The position numbers were made by a program, and so were the translations under genes. From positions 105,562,260 through 105,626,259 of the forward strand of contig NC_077228.1 of NCBI RefSeq assembly GCF_027887165.1: a stretch of 64,000 nucleotides of DNA, written 5' to 3'. The notes beneath the pieces were generated by a model, which saw only the letters and a program-made list of their open reading frames with translations, made no database searches and was not told where the DNA came from. The DNA is from Monodelphis domestica (lineage: Eukaryota > Chordata > Mammalia > Didelphimorphia > Didelphidae). This document shows, in pieces, positions 1-11,968 of the stretch (its first letter is position 1; each line of letters begins with the position of its first letter).

Positions 1-74
1 AATACATAATAATAATTCTAAAATAGAAGGTAAGAATTTAAAAATACATAATACACAGATTAAGTCTGTTATAA

Positions 75-327
75 GGGCAGCTAGATAGTGTAGTGGATAA
101 AGCACTGGACTAGATTCAGGAAGAAGCATCTTCATGTGTTCCAATCTGCCCTCAGATACCTACTAGCTATATGGCCCTGAGCAAGTCACTTAGTCCTGTT
201 TGCCTTAGTTTCCTCATCTGTAAAATGGGCTAGAGAAGGAAATGGCAAACCACTCCTGTATCTCAGCCATGAAAACCCCAAATGGGGTCATGGAGAGTCC
301 AGATGTGACTGAAACAACACAACAATA
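75..327 (+). repeat. Mar1-type SINE, full length
   Basis: tRNA-like head ggcagctagatagtgtag, CORE gccctgagcaagtcac, tail aaatggggtcatgg to ctgaaacaacacaac. Confidence 0.85.
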
Positions 328-1039
328 TAGGTCAGTTATAGGACAAAAATTCAAAACAATTTATTTCTTCCACAAAAAAAAATTCTAAATACAAAGGGAT
401 CCCAAACATATGTTTACCCCAAACCCAACAAATTTTAAACATAAAGCAAGTAGCTTGACAATTGTTAAATTCTCAAAGAGCTTGATATTTTAAATGCTAA
501 AATATATTTTAGGAAAATGTATTGTGAGACAATTGAATATATATCACATTTCCAAATTTCACTTTAGTTCTACACTGTTCAAACAATTCCTTCCATGTCT
601 ATGTCTTCTAGCAAGCAGGTAAGTAGTTGAACTAATCCTCCTACCAGTGGCCATCCTATTCAAGAAACACAGCAGTAATTGCTGGAGGCTGTAGCTGGCA
701 CCTACTCAGGATCCAGTCTCCCAAATTCACTAAGTTTCCTTCAGGGCTAGAAAGTCCAAGTCAGGAAAGAAACATAGGGCAGAAAAGACCCTCCTTCACT
801 GTTACCTCTGTCTTCACTTCTATTTCCTTAAGTACATTTAGAAAGAAGTCTCTTATTAGTTTTTCTGTTGTCACTTTGTTGTTGTCCTGTTGTCTGTGGT
901 CATTCTTCTGGCATTTCTGTTCTTTGGGGTATTCAAGAAGAAAACAACCATTTCCATTCTGGTTTTCTCTTTTAAAATGTATCAAACTCTTCTTCATGCT
1001 TGAAAAGGAGAGGTGCATCTTGCTTCTTGAATGTGTTTC

Positions 1040-1096
1040 TAGTTTTAGATCTCTTAATGGGGTCAGAAAGAGTCAAGCATGACTGAACAACAACAA
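1040..1096 (+). repeat. Mar1-type SINE tail
   Basis: Only the end remains: ggggtcagaaagagtcaagc then gactgaacaacaacaa. Confidence 0.6.
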
Positions 1097-1097
1097 G

Positions 1098-2690
1098 AAG
1101 TCTTGAGTTTGCAACCTTGGTTTGCTCGTTTGTTTGTTTTCCAGAGGCAATCTAGGAATTCTTTCCATTGGGATTTTGTTTTCTATGTTCAGTGGTTCTG
1201 GGCAGTCCCTTATTATTTCCTTCATCATGGTATTAAGGTTTTTTTGTCCTGTACTGTTCTTCTGGGAGACCTATGATCTTTAAATTGTCTCTACACATCC
1301 TGTCTTCAAGATCCATATGTTTTTCTTGCATAGTGGGCATATTTTCTTATTTATTTGGTGAGGCTTATCAGTGCAGATCTGAGATTTTCTGTTCGTTCAT
1401 TGTTTTTGCTGTGTAAGGCATAAATTTTGGTCCCATAATTCTCTCTCTCTCTCCCTTTTTTTTTTTTAATAACCCTTACCTTCTGTCTTGGAGTCAATAC
1501 TGTGTATTGGCTCCAAGGCAGAAGAGTGGTAAGGGCTAGGCAATAGGGGTCAAGTGACTTGCCCAGGGTCACACAGCTGGGAAGTGTCTGAGGTCAGATT
1601 TGAACCTAGGACCTCCCATCTCTAGGCCTGGCTCTCAATCCACTGAGCAACCCAGCTGCCCCCCCCCAATTCTCTTTTAAACCACTCAGGAACAGCATGT
1701 TGTAGTTCTATATTCTCCTCAAATTCCACATAGTCCCCCATCTTAAGTGTTGGATGATTTTCCTTTATTCTGTAGTATTTATTCATAGATGCCTGAACTT
1801 ATTTATTAGATCTGGAGGCAATATTTTCTTTTGCTGTTGCTGTTTTTCCCATTAATTTATCTGTTTATGTTCAAGGTCTTTGAGATTTCTTCTTCCTGAA
1901 ATTTTTGTTACTTTTCCTTTTTCTCCTTCCCTCCCCTCCACTTATGTTCCTTATCACTCACTTCCTGACTCCCTCCCCTCTGATTGTGGTTTCCTTGTGG
2001 GCTTGATTTCAAAGCATCTCAGTCTCAGCCTCCTCCCACACTGGGCACTTCTCTGTTCACCAACATGGGTCTCTGTTTCAAATGACTTTTGGGTAATCAG
2101 AACTAGCCCCAACTGGTGCTATGCTCTTTCCTTCAGGTTTAGTGGAGTGCCTCAGAGCCTCCCACATGCACAGTGTTCTGGACTAGTGACCCATCTCACT
2201 GCCTTTGTTCCTCAGTCCTCTAGTTCAGAGCCTGTTTTCCCCAACACTGGCAGTTCATGACTGTATAGCCCTGGTATTTTCAGGTTGCAGCCCTTGACAG
2301 ACTTTTGCTCCTAAGGAGGTATGGCCATATTGGATATTAAGGCCTGAGCAAACTTCCTCAAACTTGGGGAGTCTCTACTTCAAAAAGGAAAAGAGGGACT
2401 GGGGTATAGGAATAGATTTTGATATAAGCTTGTATTAAATCCTGGGATCTGCTGGTATAGCCTTGCTGCTAGCAGGATGGGAAGCAAGGGAAAGATCATT
2501 GATTATGTGAGCTCAGAGCTATCAGTTCCTGGATTTTTGTTGTTGTTGTTTTTCTTAACTTTCTTTTAGTGTCCTAGACTATGGAAATGGCTAAAGTTAT
2601 TTTATCTTTGGAACATCATTTCTGTTTGGGGCAGTTTGAGATATTATAGGGATTCAAGAAAATGCCTAGTCCACCATGTTGCTTGCATGA
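1098..2690 (-). mobile_element. possible old L1 5' region
   Basis: T-rich sequence interrupted by a SINE at 1455-1667. It resembles the antisense of an L1 ORF1 region, and ccaccatgttgc near 2672 recalls an L1 5' start in reverse. Weak, by eye only. Confidence 0.3.
1455..1667 (-). repeat. type-1 CORE-SINE
   Basis: Complete antisense copy, from the T run and aacccttaccttctgtcttg to the head complement cccagctgcccccc. Confidence 0.9.
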
Positions 2691-2720
2691 CCTGAAATAT
2701 CAGAATAATCCTGTTTAATG

Positions 2721-3343
2721 TGTGAAGATTGGATTTAGCTATCTCCTGATTGTAACAATGAAGGTACTTAACTCTTCCTTTATAGTGAAGCTAGAATTGT
2801 AAGCTACAATCTATTTTTAGATTTTAACTACAAAAAGGTGTTAAGTAACTACAAAAGGTGAACTTACCAAAAGAGGTGTTAAGTAACCAAAAATATATAT
2901 AATCTAACCAAAGCAGATGAGAACTAAAGAATGGACAGTCCTGGAGAAAAATCTAACCAAAGAAGGTGAGAACTAAAGAATGGGCAGTTCTGGAAAAAAG
3001 CATCTTCTGTGATTGGTAGACATGAAAATTTAGAGGAGGTGACCCAAGAGAAAAAGTTCTTTAAATAGAGGAAAAAGACTGACACAGTCAGTCACCTGGG
3101 CTTGAGGTGAAGGATGATTCATTCAGATTCAGACACTTGAACATTCCTTTGGACATTCGGGCACTGACTCGGAGGAGCGACTGAAATACAGACACCCAGA
3201 CTTCTTTTAGACTATCACCATTGGTGAGTGAAAAGCTGACCTCGTGAGCCCGCCTTTCTGGAGGTGTGAAGCCTCCAGAGTCTTGAGACTCTCTTCCTTT
3301 GGCTGGGGCTTAGAGATAATAACTGGTATCAGAAGAAGCCTGA

Positions 3344-3433
<90 letters not shown>

Positions 3434-3577
3434 TAATATCTTCTATTGTAAATATTGTAAATAAACTACCAAAAATTCCATTTACTTTAATAATTCATTT
3501 TGGGATTTAGAAATTAAATCTCTGATGATCACCTAATTAATAATATATTTCAGTCTCAACCACAAATAATTTTAACA
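2721..3577 (+). mobile_element. solo LTR, copy 1 (class I ERV-like)
   Basis: Starts TGTGAAGATTGGATTTAGC and ends TTTTAACA, with 4-bp target repeats AATG at 2717-2720 and 3578-3581. No internal retroviral region is attached. It holds a roughly 90-bp CT run and a nearby aataaac. Confidence 0.8.
3339..3432. repeat. (CT)n microsatellite
   Basis: Near-perfect CT run inside solo LTR copy 1. The ordering of CT-run lengths among the three LTRs is discussed in the findings. Confidence 0.98.
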
Positions 3578-3581
3578 AATG

Positions 3582-4239
3582 CTATTTCTTTCCTTAGCTA
3601 ACTGTCTCTCCATTCTTGGTGTATATGCTTCCCTTGCTGTCTGCCCACTCTTGCTGGTGCTACAACCAAATCTAGTTATTCTGATGCCTGTTGGGGCTGT
3701 CACACTTCTAGGCTTCCCATGATCTTATGGCCTTTCAGAACTTACAAGGTCACCTGGATGCTTCCATTTCAAGGATGGCCACCAACTGAGGGAAGAAAGC
3801 CCAAAGGAGGCAAAGATGGGTAGTAGACAGGGTAGCTGATTTCTCCCCCATACACAACTCTTATGACCATGTCAATACAGTCTACATGCTTCATAGACAG
3901 AAAGTAAGAGTGTTGTAAGAGCTTAATAGCTTGCTTTTGAATAAACCTTGAGTCATCAGTTTTTCTGCCTCACCAGCCAATTTGGGGTCTCTATAATTAT
4001 AGAGTGCTCTCCTGCAGATGATCCAAGATAGGCTTCCCCCAAGCTTTTATGTTGTAGACTAGTAAGTAGGCAGAAAATATTTGTGCTTTTTTTTTTCAAG
4101 GAATGGCTTCCATAGGCCAGTTCACTCAAATTATGGCTATATCTGGAACTGGTATGTTCCCAGCATTATGGAAATTCTATTTATTCAAAGGTAGTCAAAG
4201 AGAGGATAAGGGAGAGAAAAATCCCTTCCCTAATTACAC
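3582..4239. other. intergenic, nothing recognised
   Basis: Plain sequence between LTR copy 1 and the old L1. No gene or clear repeat was seen. Confidence 0.5.
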
Positions 4240-5470
4240 TACCCATTACCTACCCTTTTTTTTTTCACACTTCCATATTAGTCACCGTTGTAAAAGCACA
4301 CTCATACAAACCAACACCCCCAAATAAAACCATAAATATACTGATATGTAAAATAGTATGCTTTGATCTGCATCCACCCAACTCCAACAGTTCTTTGTCT
4401 GGAGGTGGATAGCTTTCCTCCTCATAAATCTTTCAGAATTATCCCAAATTATTGCACTACTAAGAGTAGCCAAGTTTTCACAGTTGATCATCATATAATA
4501 TTGCTGTTACTGTGTACAATGTTCTCCTGGTTCTGCTTATTTTGCTCTTCATCAGTTCATACAGATTTCTCTGAAATCATCTTGCTTATCATTTCTTATA
4601 GCACAATAGTATTCCATCACCACAATATACCACAATTTGTTCAGCCATTCCCCAATTGATGGGCATCTCCTCAATTTCCAATTCTTTGCCACCACAAAAA
4701 CTTTTGTAAAAGTAGGTCCTTTCCCCTTTTTTATTATCTCTTTGGGACATAGACCCAGTAGTGGTATTAGAACATCAAAGGGTATGCAGTGTTTTATAGC
4801 CCTTTGGGCATATTTCCAAACTGCACTCCAGAATGATTGGATCAGTTCACAACTCCATCAACAATGCATTAGTGTCTCAATTTTGCTACATCCCCTCCAA
4901 CATTTGTCACTTTCCTTTACTGTCATATTGGCCAATCTGTTAGGTGTGAAGTGGTGGTGTTTTAATTTGCATTTTTCTAACCAAAAATGATTTAGAACAT
5001 TTTTTCATGATTATCGATAGCTTTGGTTTCTTTCTCTGAAAATTGCTTGTTTATATCTTTTGATCATTTGTCAATTGGGAAATGGCTTCTATTCTTATAA
5101 ATTTGACTTAGTTCTCTATATATTTGAGAAATCCAACCTTTAACAGAGTAATTTGTTATAAACAAATTTCCCCAGTTTGTTGTTTCCCTTCTAATCTTGG
5201 TTACATTCATTTTGTTTGTACAAAAGCTTTTTAATTTAAAATAATCAAAATTAGTCATTTTACATCTTATATATATTTTTACATCTCTGTCTCTTGTTTA
5301 TTCATAAGTTATTTCCTTTACCATAGATCTTCCAGGTAAACTCTTCTATATTCCCCTAATTTCCTTATGGTTTTATTCTTTATACCTGAATCCTATACCC
5401 ATTTTGACCTTATCTTGTTATAGGGTATAAAATATTGGTCTATACCTATTTTCTGCCACACTCCCCCCCC
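4240..5470 (-). mobile_element. old L1 3' portion
   Basis: Antisense L1 matching the 14.3-kb copy in order (for example gttcagccattccccaattgatgggcatc at its ORF2 end) but with many substitutions and small gaps. It ends at a C run near 5461. Confidence 0.8.
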
Positions 5471-5544
5471 CCCCCCATTCATTGCCTTTTAGCTTGGCAA
5501 CATGACCACATTCTCCCTATGATTCCCTGAGGGTCCCTCTTTAT

Positions 5545-5680
5545 AAGAAGATAGAAAACAGAAGCCTAGAGAGGGGAAATGATTTGTATGGGGACATACA
5601 ATAACTGCCAAAACCAAGATTTGAAACTGAATCCTGAGACTCCAGATCCACTGTTCTTTCTGACATATTACACCATTCCA
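5545..5680 (-). repeat. MIR-like fragment
   Basis: gaagcctagagaggggaaat, then a region resembling an antisense MIR CORE. Strongly diverged. Confidence 0.4.
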
Positions 5681-5699
5681 AACTCACCTGAACCTCTGA

Positions 5700-6008
5700 A
5701 AGACTTATGAGAAAGAACACTATCCACATCCAGAGGAAGATCTGTGGGAGTAGAAACACAGAAGAAAAACATAAGATTGATCACATGGGTCGATGGGGAC
5801 ATGATTGGGGATATAGACTCTAAACAATCACCCTGGTGCAAATATCAATAATATGGAAATAGGTCTTGATTAATGACACATGTAAAACCCAGTGGAATTG
5901 CTTGTTGGCTATGGGAGGAAGGTGGGAGGAGGGAAGGGAAAGAACATGAAACATGTAACCATGGGAAAATTTTCTTATTTAATCAATTAAATAAAATTAA
6001 AAAAAAAA
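5700..6008 (+). mobile_element. L1 3'UTR fragment
   Basis: Shares with 12.2-12.5 kb and 39.4-39.6 kb the run tgatcacatgggt, caccctggtgcaaat, acccagtggaattg, gaacatgaa and a tail rich in aattaaataaaa. Confidence 0.7.
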
Positions 6009-6274
6009 GTTGCCCTGTGAAAAGGAAGCTAGTGTACCCTGAGGCAAAGGTGAGGTAATTCATTCCAGCTGATGGATTTCAAATTGCTTGTCTGTTTTCC
6101 AAAGGAGAGGTGCATTTTGCTTCTTGAATATGTTTCTAGTTTCAAGTCTCTTAATGCATTGGTTAACTCATACAGCAAAAGATGTCCAAATCTGCACTTT
6201 CGATTTGCTAAAGATCATATTAAATTCTTTGTTCCTGACTCATGGCCTCAAGACTTAGATACCAGCTATCAATA

Positions 6275-6502
6275 CAGAGTGCCAGGCCTGAAGTTGGGAA
6301 GATCTGAATTCAAATACACTCATACACTTCCTAGCTGTGTGACCCCTAGTCAAGTCACTTAATCTCTGATTGCCTGACCAAAAAAAGGATCCACTGGAGA
6401 AGGAAATGGCAAATCACATCAGTAGTCTCGTCAAGAAAACCCATGGACAGCTATGGTCCACGAAGTCACCAAGATTAAGACAGGACTCAATAACAACAAA
6501 CT
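6275..6502 (+). repeat. Mar1-type SINE
   Basis: From agtgccaggcctgaag through gtgacccctagtcaagtcac and gagaaggaaatggcaaatca to an A/C-rich aataacaac end. Confidence 0.8.
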
Positions 6503-6604
6503 CTATGAAAAGGCTGTGTGTCCTGGATTCCTTTGGCAGCCTGATAAAGCTTACAGAAGCCCTTCTCAGAATAATGATTTTAAATTACTAAAAAGAGGAA
6601 GTCA

Positions 6605-6710
6605 AATCGACAAGCATTTCTTAAATATCTCCTATGTGTAAAGTACTGGGTATGATAAGGAAATGCAAATAGAGTGCTTGCCCTCAAGAAGTTAACAATC
6701 TAAATAAGGA
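6605..6710 (-). repeat. L2 3'-end fragment
   Basis: aagcatttcttaaatatctc, tgtaaagtactggg and ccctcaagaagttaacaatc follow the antisense L2 3' end. Confidence 0.55.
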
Positions 6711-6734
6711 AGACCAGGTACAAATAAGTGCATA

Positions 6735-6960
6735 TGCATATAATTGGGAAGAGAAAGAGGGGGGAGGAGGGAGAAAAGGGGGATAGCAGGACAGAGGGAG
6801 GGAGGGAGGGGAAGAGGAAGAGAGAGGGGGGGAGGGGGAGAGAGAGAGAGAGAGGGAGGGAGAGAGAGAGACAGAGACAGAGACAGAGACAGAGACAGAG
6901 CGGGAGAGAGAGAGAAAGAGAGAGGGAGAGAGGGAGAGAGAGGGAGGGAGAAAGAGAACA
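6735..6960. repeat. GA/GGA-rich simple repeat
   Basis: Purine-only tract with (GA)n, (GGGA)n and (GACAGA)n subregions. The long open frames here are artefacts of the repeat. Confidence 0.95.
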
Positions 6961-7935
6961 GTAGTCTTGGTTGAGTTGAAAAGATTATTCATTAAAAGGG
7001 AAAATAATTAGACATGCATGCCAGAGGACATCCAGAATAGAACCCAAACAGCATGAGATAAGTGGAGATCATTTATATTTGTAACTTACCAAGAGTAAGT
7101 TTTTTGGTAGGAGATGGGGTTTGAGAGTGGGAAGTCTCTTCCAGGAACAGGTGAAATGCCGAAGCATGATGGGAGCAAAGGCTGACCACAAGCTTGGTTT
7201 AAGCCTGTTTAGGCAGCATCAGGCAGGGTTGTGATGGACAGCTCATCTAGGTCAGCCAGTAAAGACAGGGACCAAGACTTTTGGCTCACTGAAGGCTCCT
7301 GATTGGCTCTTTTCCGCAAACGGACTTACTCTGTGTCCAGTGCATCTGTATAGTAAATTAGCTCAAGGAAAATAGCCATATTCGTTTCAGGAGTATTTCC
7401 AAATATTTAGCATCTCTCTTTATAGTAGTAAATAAGTGGAGGCAAAAAGAACAAAACCAAAATAACTAGGCACAATGTCAGCAACAATGAACTGTTCCCT
7501 CAGATGCTACACCATCATTTTAGCTGGCTTAGGCTTCTTTTGGATTTCCATTCATTTAGGAACCCTCAAGATAAGAAGCTTTTATCTTAAAAGCCAACTG
7601 GCTCTCCCCATCCCCACAGACCCCATCTCAGCCTAGGAATGGGGCCATATTGAGATGGGACTGATATGAATAGGCCAGTTGTTCACCAAATCTGAGCTTA
7701 CCTCCTCCCTGTACCTCTCTGGCAGAGACTAGGGAGAGCCTTCGCTAGAGGGCAATTGGACAGTGGCCCAAAACCCTTTTTCATTTTGTACTTTTCTTGG
7801 AGTGAGTGGGGAGGGAACAACCTCAGTCTGAGAACTGAACATTCTGTCCATCCTGAGAATGTTCCTGACTTGCTCTATGGCCATTCCACACTACTTGGCA
7901 CATGATATTCATTAGAGTAACAGCTAGATTTTCTA
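6961..7935. other. intergenic, nothing recognised
   Basis: About 1 kb without a recognisable repeat family or coding potential. Confidence 0.5.
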
Positions 7936-8050
7936 TAGTGAGGCAGAAGGAGTCTAGCCTCAGCATGACCTGGGTTTAAATCCTGCCTCTGACCCATCCA
8001 TTCATGCTGGTTGTGTGACCTCAAACCAGTCACCTCTGGCAATTCCCTAA
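7936..8050 (+). repeat. MIR-like SINE fragment
   Basis: tgacctgggtttaaatcctg and ggttgtgtgacctcaaacca give the tRNA B box and CORE. Confidence 0.55.
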
Positions 8051-8065
8051 GACCTTAAATTTTAG

Positions 8066-8276
8066 GGGGCAGCTGGGTAGCTCAGTGGATGAAGAGCCAG
8101 GTCTAGAGATGGGAGGTTCTAGGTTCAAATATGGCCTCAGACACTTCCTGGCTGGGTGACCCTGGGCAAGTCACTTAACCCCCATTGCCTAGCCCTTACC
8201 ACTCTTCTGCCTTGGAGCCAATACACAGTATTGATTCAGAGATGGAAGGAAAGAGTTTTTATTTTAAAAAAAAAAA
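8066..8276 (+). repeat. type-1 CORE-SINE
   Basis: Full copy with flanking repeats gaccttaaattttag (8051-8065) and gactttgagttttag (8277-8291). Confidence 0.9.
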
Positions 8277-8364
8277 GACTTTGAGTTTTAGAGAAGACAG
8301 CTTACAATGGCAGAGGTAATTTTTATCCTCATTGAAACTCTTGGTCAAATTCCCTTTTCCTTAA

Positions 8365-8530
8365 AGTTTGCAGAACACTTTATAGACATTATCTTATTTT
8401 GTTGTTCCAATAACTCTTTGAGGTAGATGCTATTATTACCTCCATTTTATATACAGGGGAACCAAGGCTTCCAGGGGTCAAATAACATATTCAGGATCAC
8501 AGAGCTAGTAAGTGCAGGAGCTAAATAAGA
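8365..8530 (-). repeat. MIR SINE
   Basis: aggtagatgctattattacc, tccattttatatacaggg and cacagagctagtaagtg are the antisense MIR. Confidence 0.75.
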
Positions 8531-8539
8531 AAAACAGAG

Positions 8540-8743
8540 GGGGACAGCTGGATGGCTCAGGGGATTGAGAGTCAGGCATAGAGACAGGAGGTCCTGGGTT
8601 CAAATGTGGTCTTAGACACTTCCTAACTGTGTGACCCTGAGCAAGTCACTTAACCCCCATTGCCTAGCCCTTACCACTCTTCTGCCTTAGAACTAATACT
8701 CAGTATTCATTCTAAGAAGGGAGGTAAGGGTTAAAAAAAAAAA
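8540..8743 (+). repeat. type-1 CORE-SINE
   Basis: Full copy ending in an 11-A run. It was inserted just after a MIR. Confidence 0.9.
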
Positions 8744-9479
8744 GCACAGAGATCACAAGGATGGATTGCTTCTATTCTAAGAGTCTTATCTAAGGGGAGA
8801 AATAAGATGGAGCAAATAAAATGGAAAAGAAAATGGGTAAAGGAAATACACTTAAGATAGAGAGGAAAAAGAAGTGAATAGAATGAATTTGAATTCAGGT
8901 CTTCCTGACTCCAGGCTGGCGCTCTGTCTCCTGAACCATCTAGCTTCCTGCCCCAGTAAGCCATCAGAAGATATTAAATTGTTTACATTATATGTTTTCG
9001 CTCAGAACCCCATCATTATCAGGGATTGTAGAGATAGTCTAATTAGACAAAGTGCCTGGGAGCAGTTTTGTCATGTCTTAATGATCCTAAAAGAAGAATG
9101 AAAAAGGAAAAAAGGAAGAGGAATACGTGCTGGGGGTGAGAAGAATGTTAGGAAAAATCACCTCACATTATCAGGATGCATGAAGAGAGGTCTATACAAA
9201 TGAAGAGGAAGGGCAGGGGGAGTTGTTGGCATTTGACTCCCATTTGAGGATGGCATCACTCTCATCTCAACTGGTCAAAGAAGAGAAGAATACATACCAA
9301 GACACACACAAACAGTTGGATACTGAAATGTATTTCACTACATGGGGAAAGAGGAGAAAATGGAGGCAAGAGAAAAGGGAGAATAAGAGCTGGGAGATCA
9401 AGGGATGGATTAATCTTAAGCAAAACAAATTCTCACCAATAATGTACAAAGATATATATAGGAACTCTTTTTCTTGGCT

Positions 9480-9675
9480 ACTTTCAGCAATGCAACGATC
9501 TGGGACAATCCTGAAAGTCTCTTGACAGGGAATAAATACTATGCACTCCCAGAGAAAGAATTGTTGAAGTTGTCTTTCACATCAGTGTTTTTTTTGGGGG
9601 TTTGATTATGTATAAGTGTCCCCTTACAACAATGACCAATATGGACATGTCTTTTGTACAACAATAAAAATAAAT
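9480..9675 (+). mobile_element. L1-like 3' end fragment
   Basis: Contains the motifs gcaatgcaacgatc, cccagagaaagaattgttg and gaccaatatggacatgtc common to old L1 3' tails of this genome, ending in acaataaaaataaa. Confidence 0.55.
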
Positions 9676-9792
9676 CTTTTTGGGATAGCAAGGAATTGGA
9701 AACTGAGGATTTGCACATGAATTGGGGAATGGCTGAATAAGTTTTGGTGTATAAATGTAATGAAATATTGTACTGTAAGAAACAATGATTGG

Positions 9793-10001
9793 GGGGCAGC
9801 TGGGTGCCTCAGTAGATAGAGAGTCAGGCATATAGATGGGAGGTCCTGGGTTCAAATCTGGCCTCAGACACTTCCCAGTTGTGTGACCCTGGGCAAGTCA
9901 CTTAATCCCCATTGCCTAGCCCTTACCACTCTTCTACCTTGGAACCAATACCCAATATTCATTCTAAGATGGAAGGTAAGGATTAAAAAAAAGAAAAGAA
10001 A
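9793..10001 (+). repeat. type-1 CORE-SINE
   Basis: Complete. It splits an L1 tail and shares its target with the SINE at 10014. Confidence 0.9.
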
Positions 10002-10013
10002 AGAAACAGTGAT

Positions 10014-10208
10014 TGGAGGAACAACTAATAGCACAGTCGATAGAGTGCCAGACTTTGAGTGGGGAGGGCTTGAATTCAAATATGATCTCAGACACTTTCT
10101 AGCTGTGTAATCCTGGGCAAATTACTTATCCCCAATTGCCTATCTTGTACCACTCTTCTACCTGAGAACTGATACTAAGACAGAAGGTAAGGTTTTTTGT
10201 TTTTTAAG
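10014..10208 (+). repeat. type-1 CORE-SINE, diverged
   Basis: gatagagtgccagactttga, tgtgtaatcctgggcaaatt and ctaagacagaaggtaag. More mutated than its left neighbour. Confidence 0.75.
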
Positions 10209-10579
10209 TAAGAAAAAAATGATGATTGAGATGATCTCAGAAAAATTTGGGAAGATTTGTATGAACTGATGAAAAATGAAGTGAGTGGGATCAGAACAAC
10301 GTATGCAATTGGCAATATTGTAAAGATAATCAATTCTGAAAGACCTAGCAACTCTAATCAACACAATGACTCATGATAAAACATGCTAGCCACATCGAAT
10401 GCAGACTGAAGAATATTTTCTTCTAGTTTCTTTTTTTTTTCTGGGAACCTGGTTAATGAGGACATTTGTTTTGCATGACTACACATAATTTGTAATGGAT
10501 TCTGTTTTTCCTGCCTTCTCAATGGGTAGGGAAGGGAGAGGAAGAGAATTTGGAACTGAAAATGAAACACAATTGAATT

Positions 10580-10965
10580 TTAAAAAATGATTAGAGGATG
10601 GTTTCTAAGAAATCATGGGGAACTTGTATGTACTGACAGAGTGTGAAATAAGCAGAGTCAAGAGAACAATTTCTATAATGACAACAAGGTTGGAAAGGCA
10701 AATAATTTTGAAAGATATAAACCTTCTGATAAAGGGTAATGCCCAACTATAATTCCAAAGGACTTGATGAAACACTGCACTTAACTTCTGATAGAGATGC
10801 ACTTAGAAGGCAGAATGAAATATGGGGTGACGGGCAAGGCAATGAAGAAATTTGTTAGATGATACATATTTATAATAGAAGTTTTATTTTTCTTTCTTAT
10901 TTTGGGGTGAGGAGGAGAGAGATGAAAGGTGGATTTTGCTGACTGAAATAAAATTTACCTTTTAA
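10580..10965 (+). mobile_element. L1 3' end fragment
   Basis: Parallel to the preceding fragment: gaacttgtatgtactgac, gtgaaataagcagagtcaag, then a G-rich stretch and an A-rich end. Confidence 0.6.
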
Positions 10966-10974
10966 AAAAACCCT

Positions 10975-11182
10975 GGGGCAACTGGGTAGCTCAGTGGATT
11001 GAGAACCAGTCCTAGAGACGGGAGGTTCTAGGTTCAAATCCGGCCTCTGCCACTTCCTAACTGTGTGACCCTGGGCAAGTCACTTGACCCCCATTGCCTA
11101 GCCCTTGCCACTTTTCTGCCTTGGAGCCAATACACAGTATTGACTCCAAGACAGAAGGTAAGGGTTTAATAAAAAAAAAAAC
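10975..11182 (+). repeat. type-1 CORE-SINE
   Basis: Complete copy. aaaccctg occurs on both sides as a probable target repeat. Confidence 0.88.
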
Positions 11183-11715
11183 CCTGAAAAGTTTGGTAAA
11201 TACAACTAATACATCAAAGTCATCAGGGAATTGGTTGGGGGTAGGGAAAGGGAAGTTAAGGGGGGGTATAATAATGAAGTGGCAATAGCCACAAGGCAAA
11301 GAAATGCCAACTTTGGAGGATGGATCCTGTAAAGGCAGAGTGGATGGATTAAAAACTAGAAGAAAAGAAAAGGTAAGCTTCATTGAGTCACAACAAGAGG
11401 AGGAAAGAAGGGGGAGAAGATTGATTCAGTTATGAATCATTGTTTTTTGTCAATGGTTTATTCATTTATAGATGAGGAGGTGGGGAATTGAGAGAAGAAA
11501 GAGCATCTTGGAAAAAAATCTTTGTAGCAAGTTCCTCTTATAAATGTCTGATATCTAAGATACATATGGAACTTATTCACATATAAAAGAACAAAGGTCA
11601 TTCTCTAAAAGATAAATGTCCAGAGGTTTTGAGCAGTTTCCAAAAGATGAAATCTGAGGTAAAAATTCCCATGTGAAAAAAAAAGCTCCAAATCATTAAT
11701 AATAAGAGTAATATA

Positions 11716-11800
11716 GGGAGGGGGCTGCTAGGTAGCACAGTAAGTAGATCCCAAGGTCTGGAGTCAGGAGAACCTGGGTTCAAATTTGAACTCAGATATT
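11716..11800 (+). repeat. tRNA-headed SINE, 3' truncated
   Basis: Head and B box only (ctggagtcaggagaacctgg, gttcaaatttgaactc). Confidence 0.6.
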
Positions 11801-11968
11801 GTTGAGGGGGGCTAGAGGTGAGCGAGCCCTGGGGTTCAGGACGGGTATTCTTTGCAAGAATGCAAGACTTCATAACCGAGCTTAGAAATAAAAAGAGAAA
11901 GTTATTAATTTAGAAATCATGTTGACAGTAAGAGTTAGAAAGAGAAATTCCATTTAAAATCACCCTAG

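Larger units (their letters stand above)
9680..10575 (+). mobile_element. L1 3' end interrupted by two SINEs
   Basis: 9680-9790 reads like the end of L1 ORF2 (EWLN then a Met-Lys-Tyr motif). It resumes at 10213 after two type-1 SINEs and ends at an A-rich tail near 10575. Confidence 0.65.

Noticed and set aside
1880-2260. 126-codon plus-strand frame
   Set aside because: Pro/Ser/Leu-rich without a domain, inside a probable antisense old L1 region.
3244-3510. 88-codon frame with a long Leu-Ser run
   Set aside because: It is the CT microsatellite in solo LTR copy 1 read as codons.
6684-6992. Overlapping open frames on both strands rich in Arg/Glu or Ser/Leu
   Set aside because: They arise from the GA-rich simple repeat, which is open in several frames.
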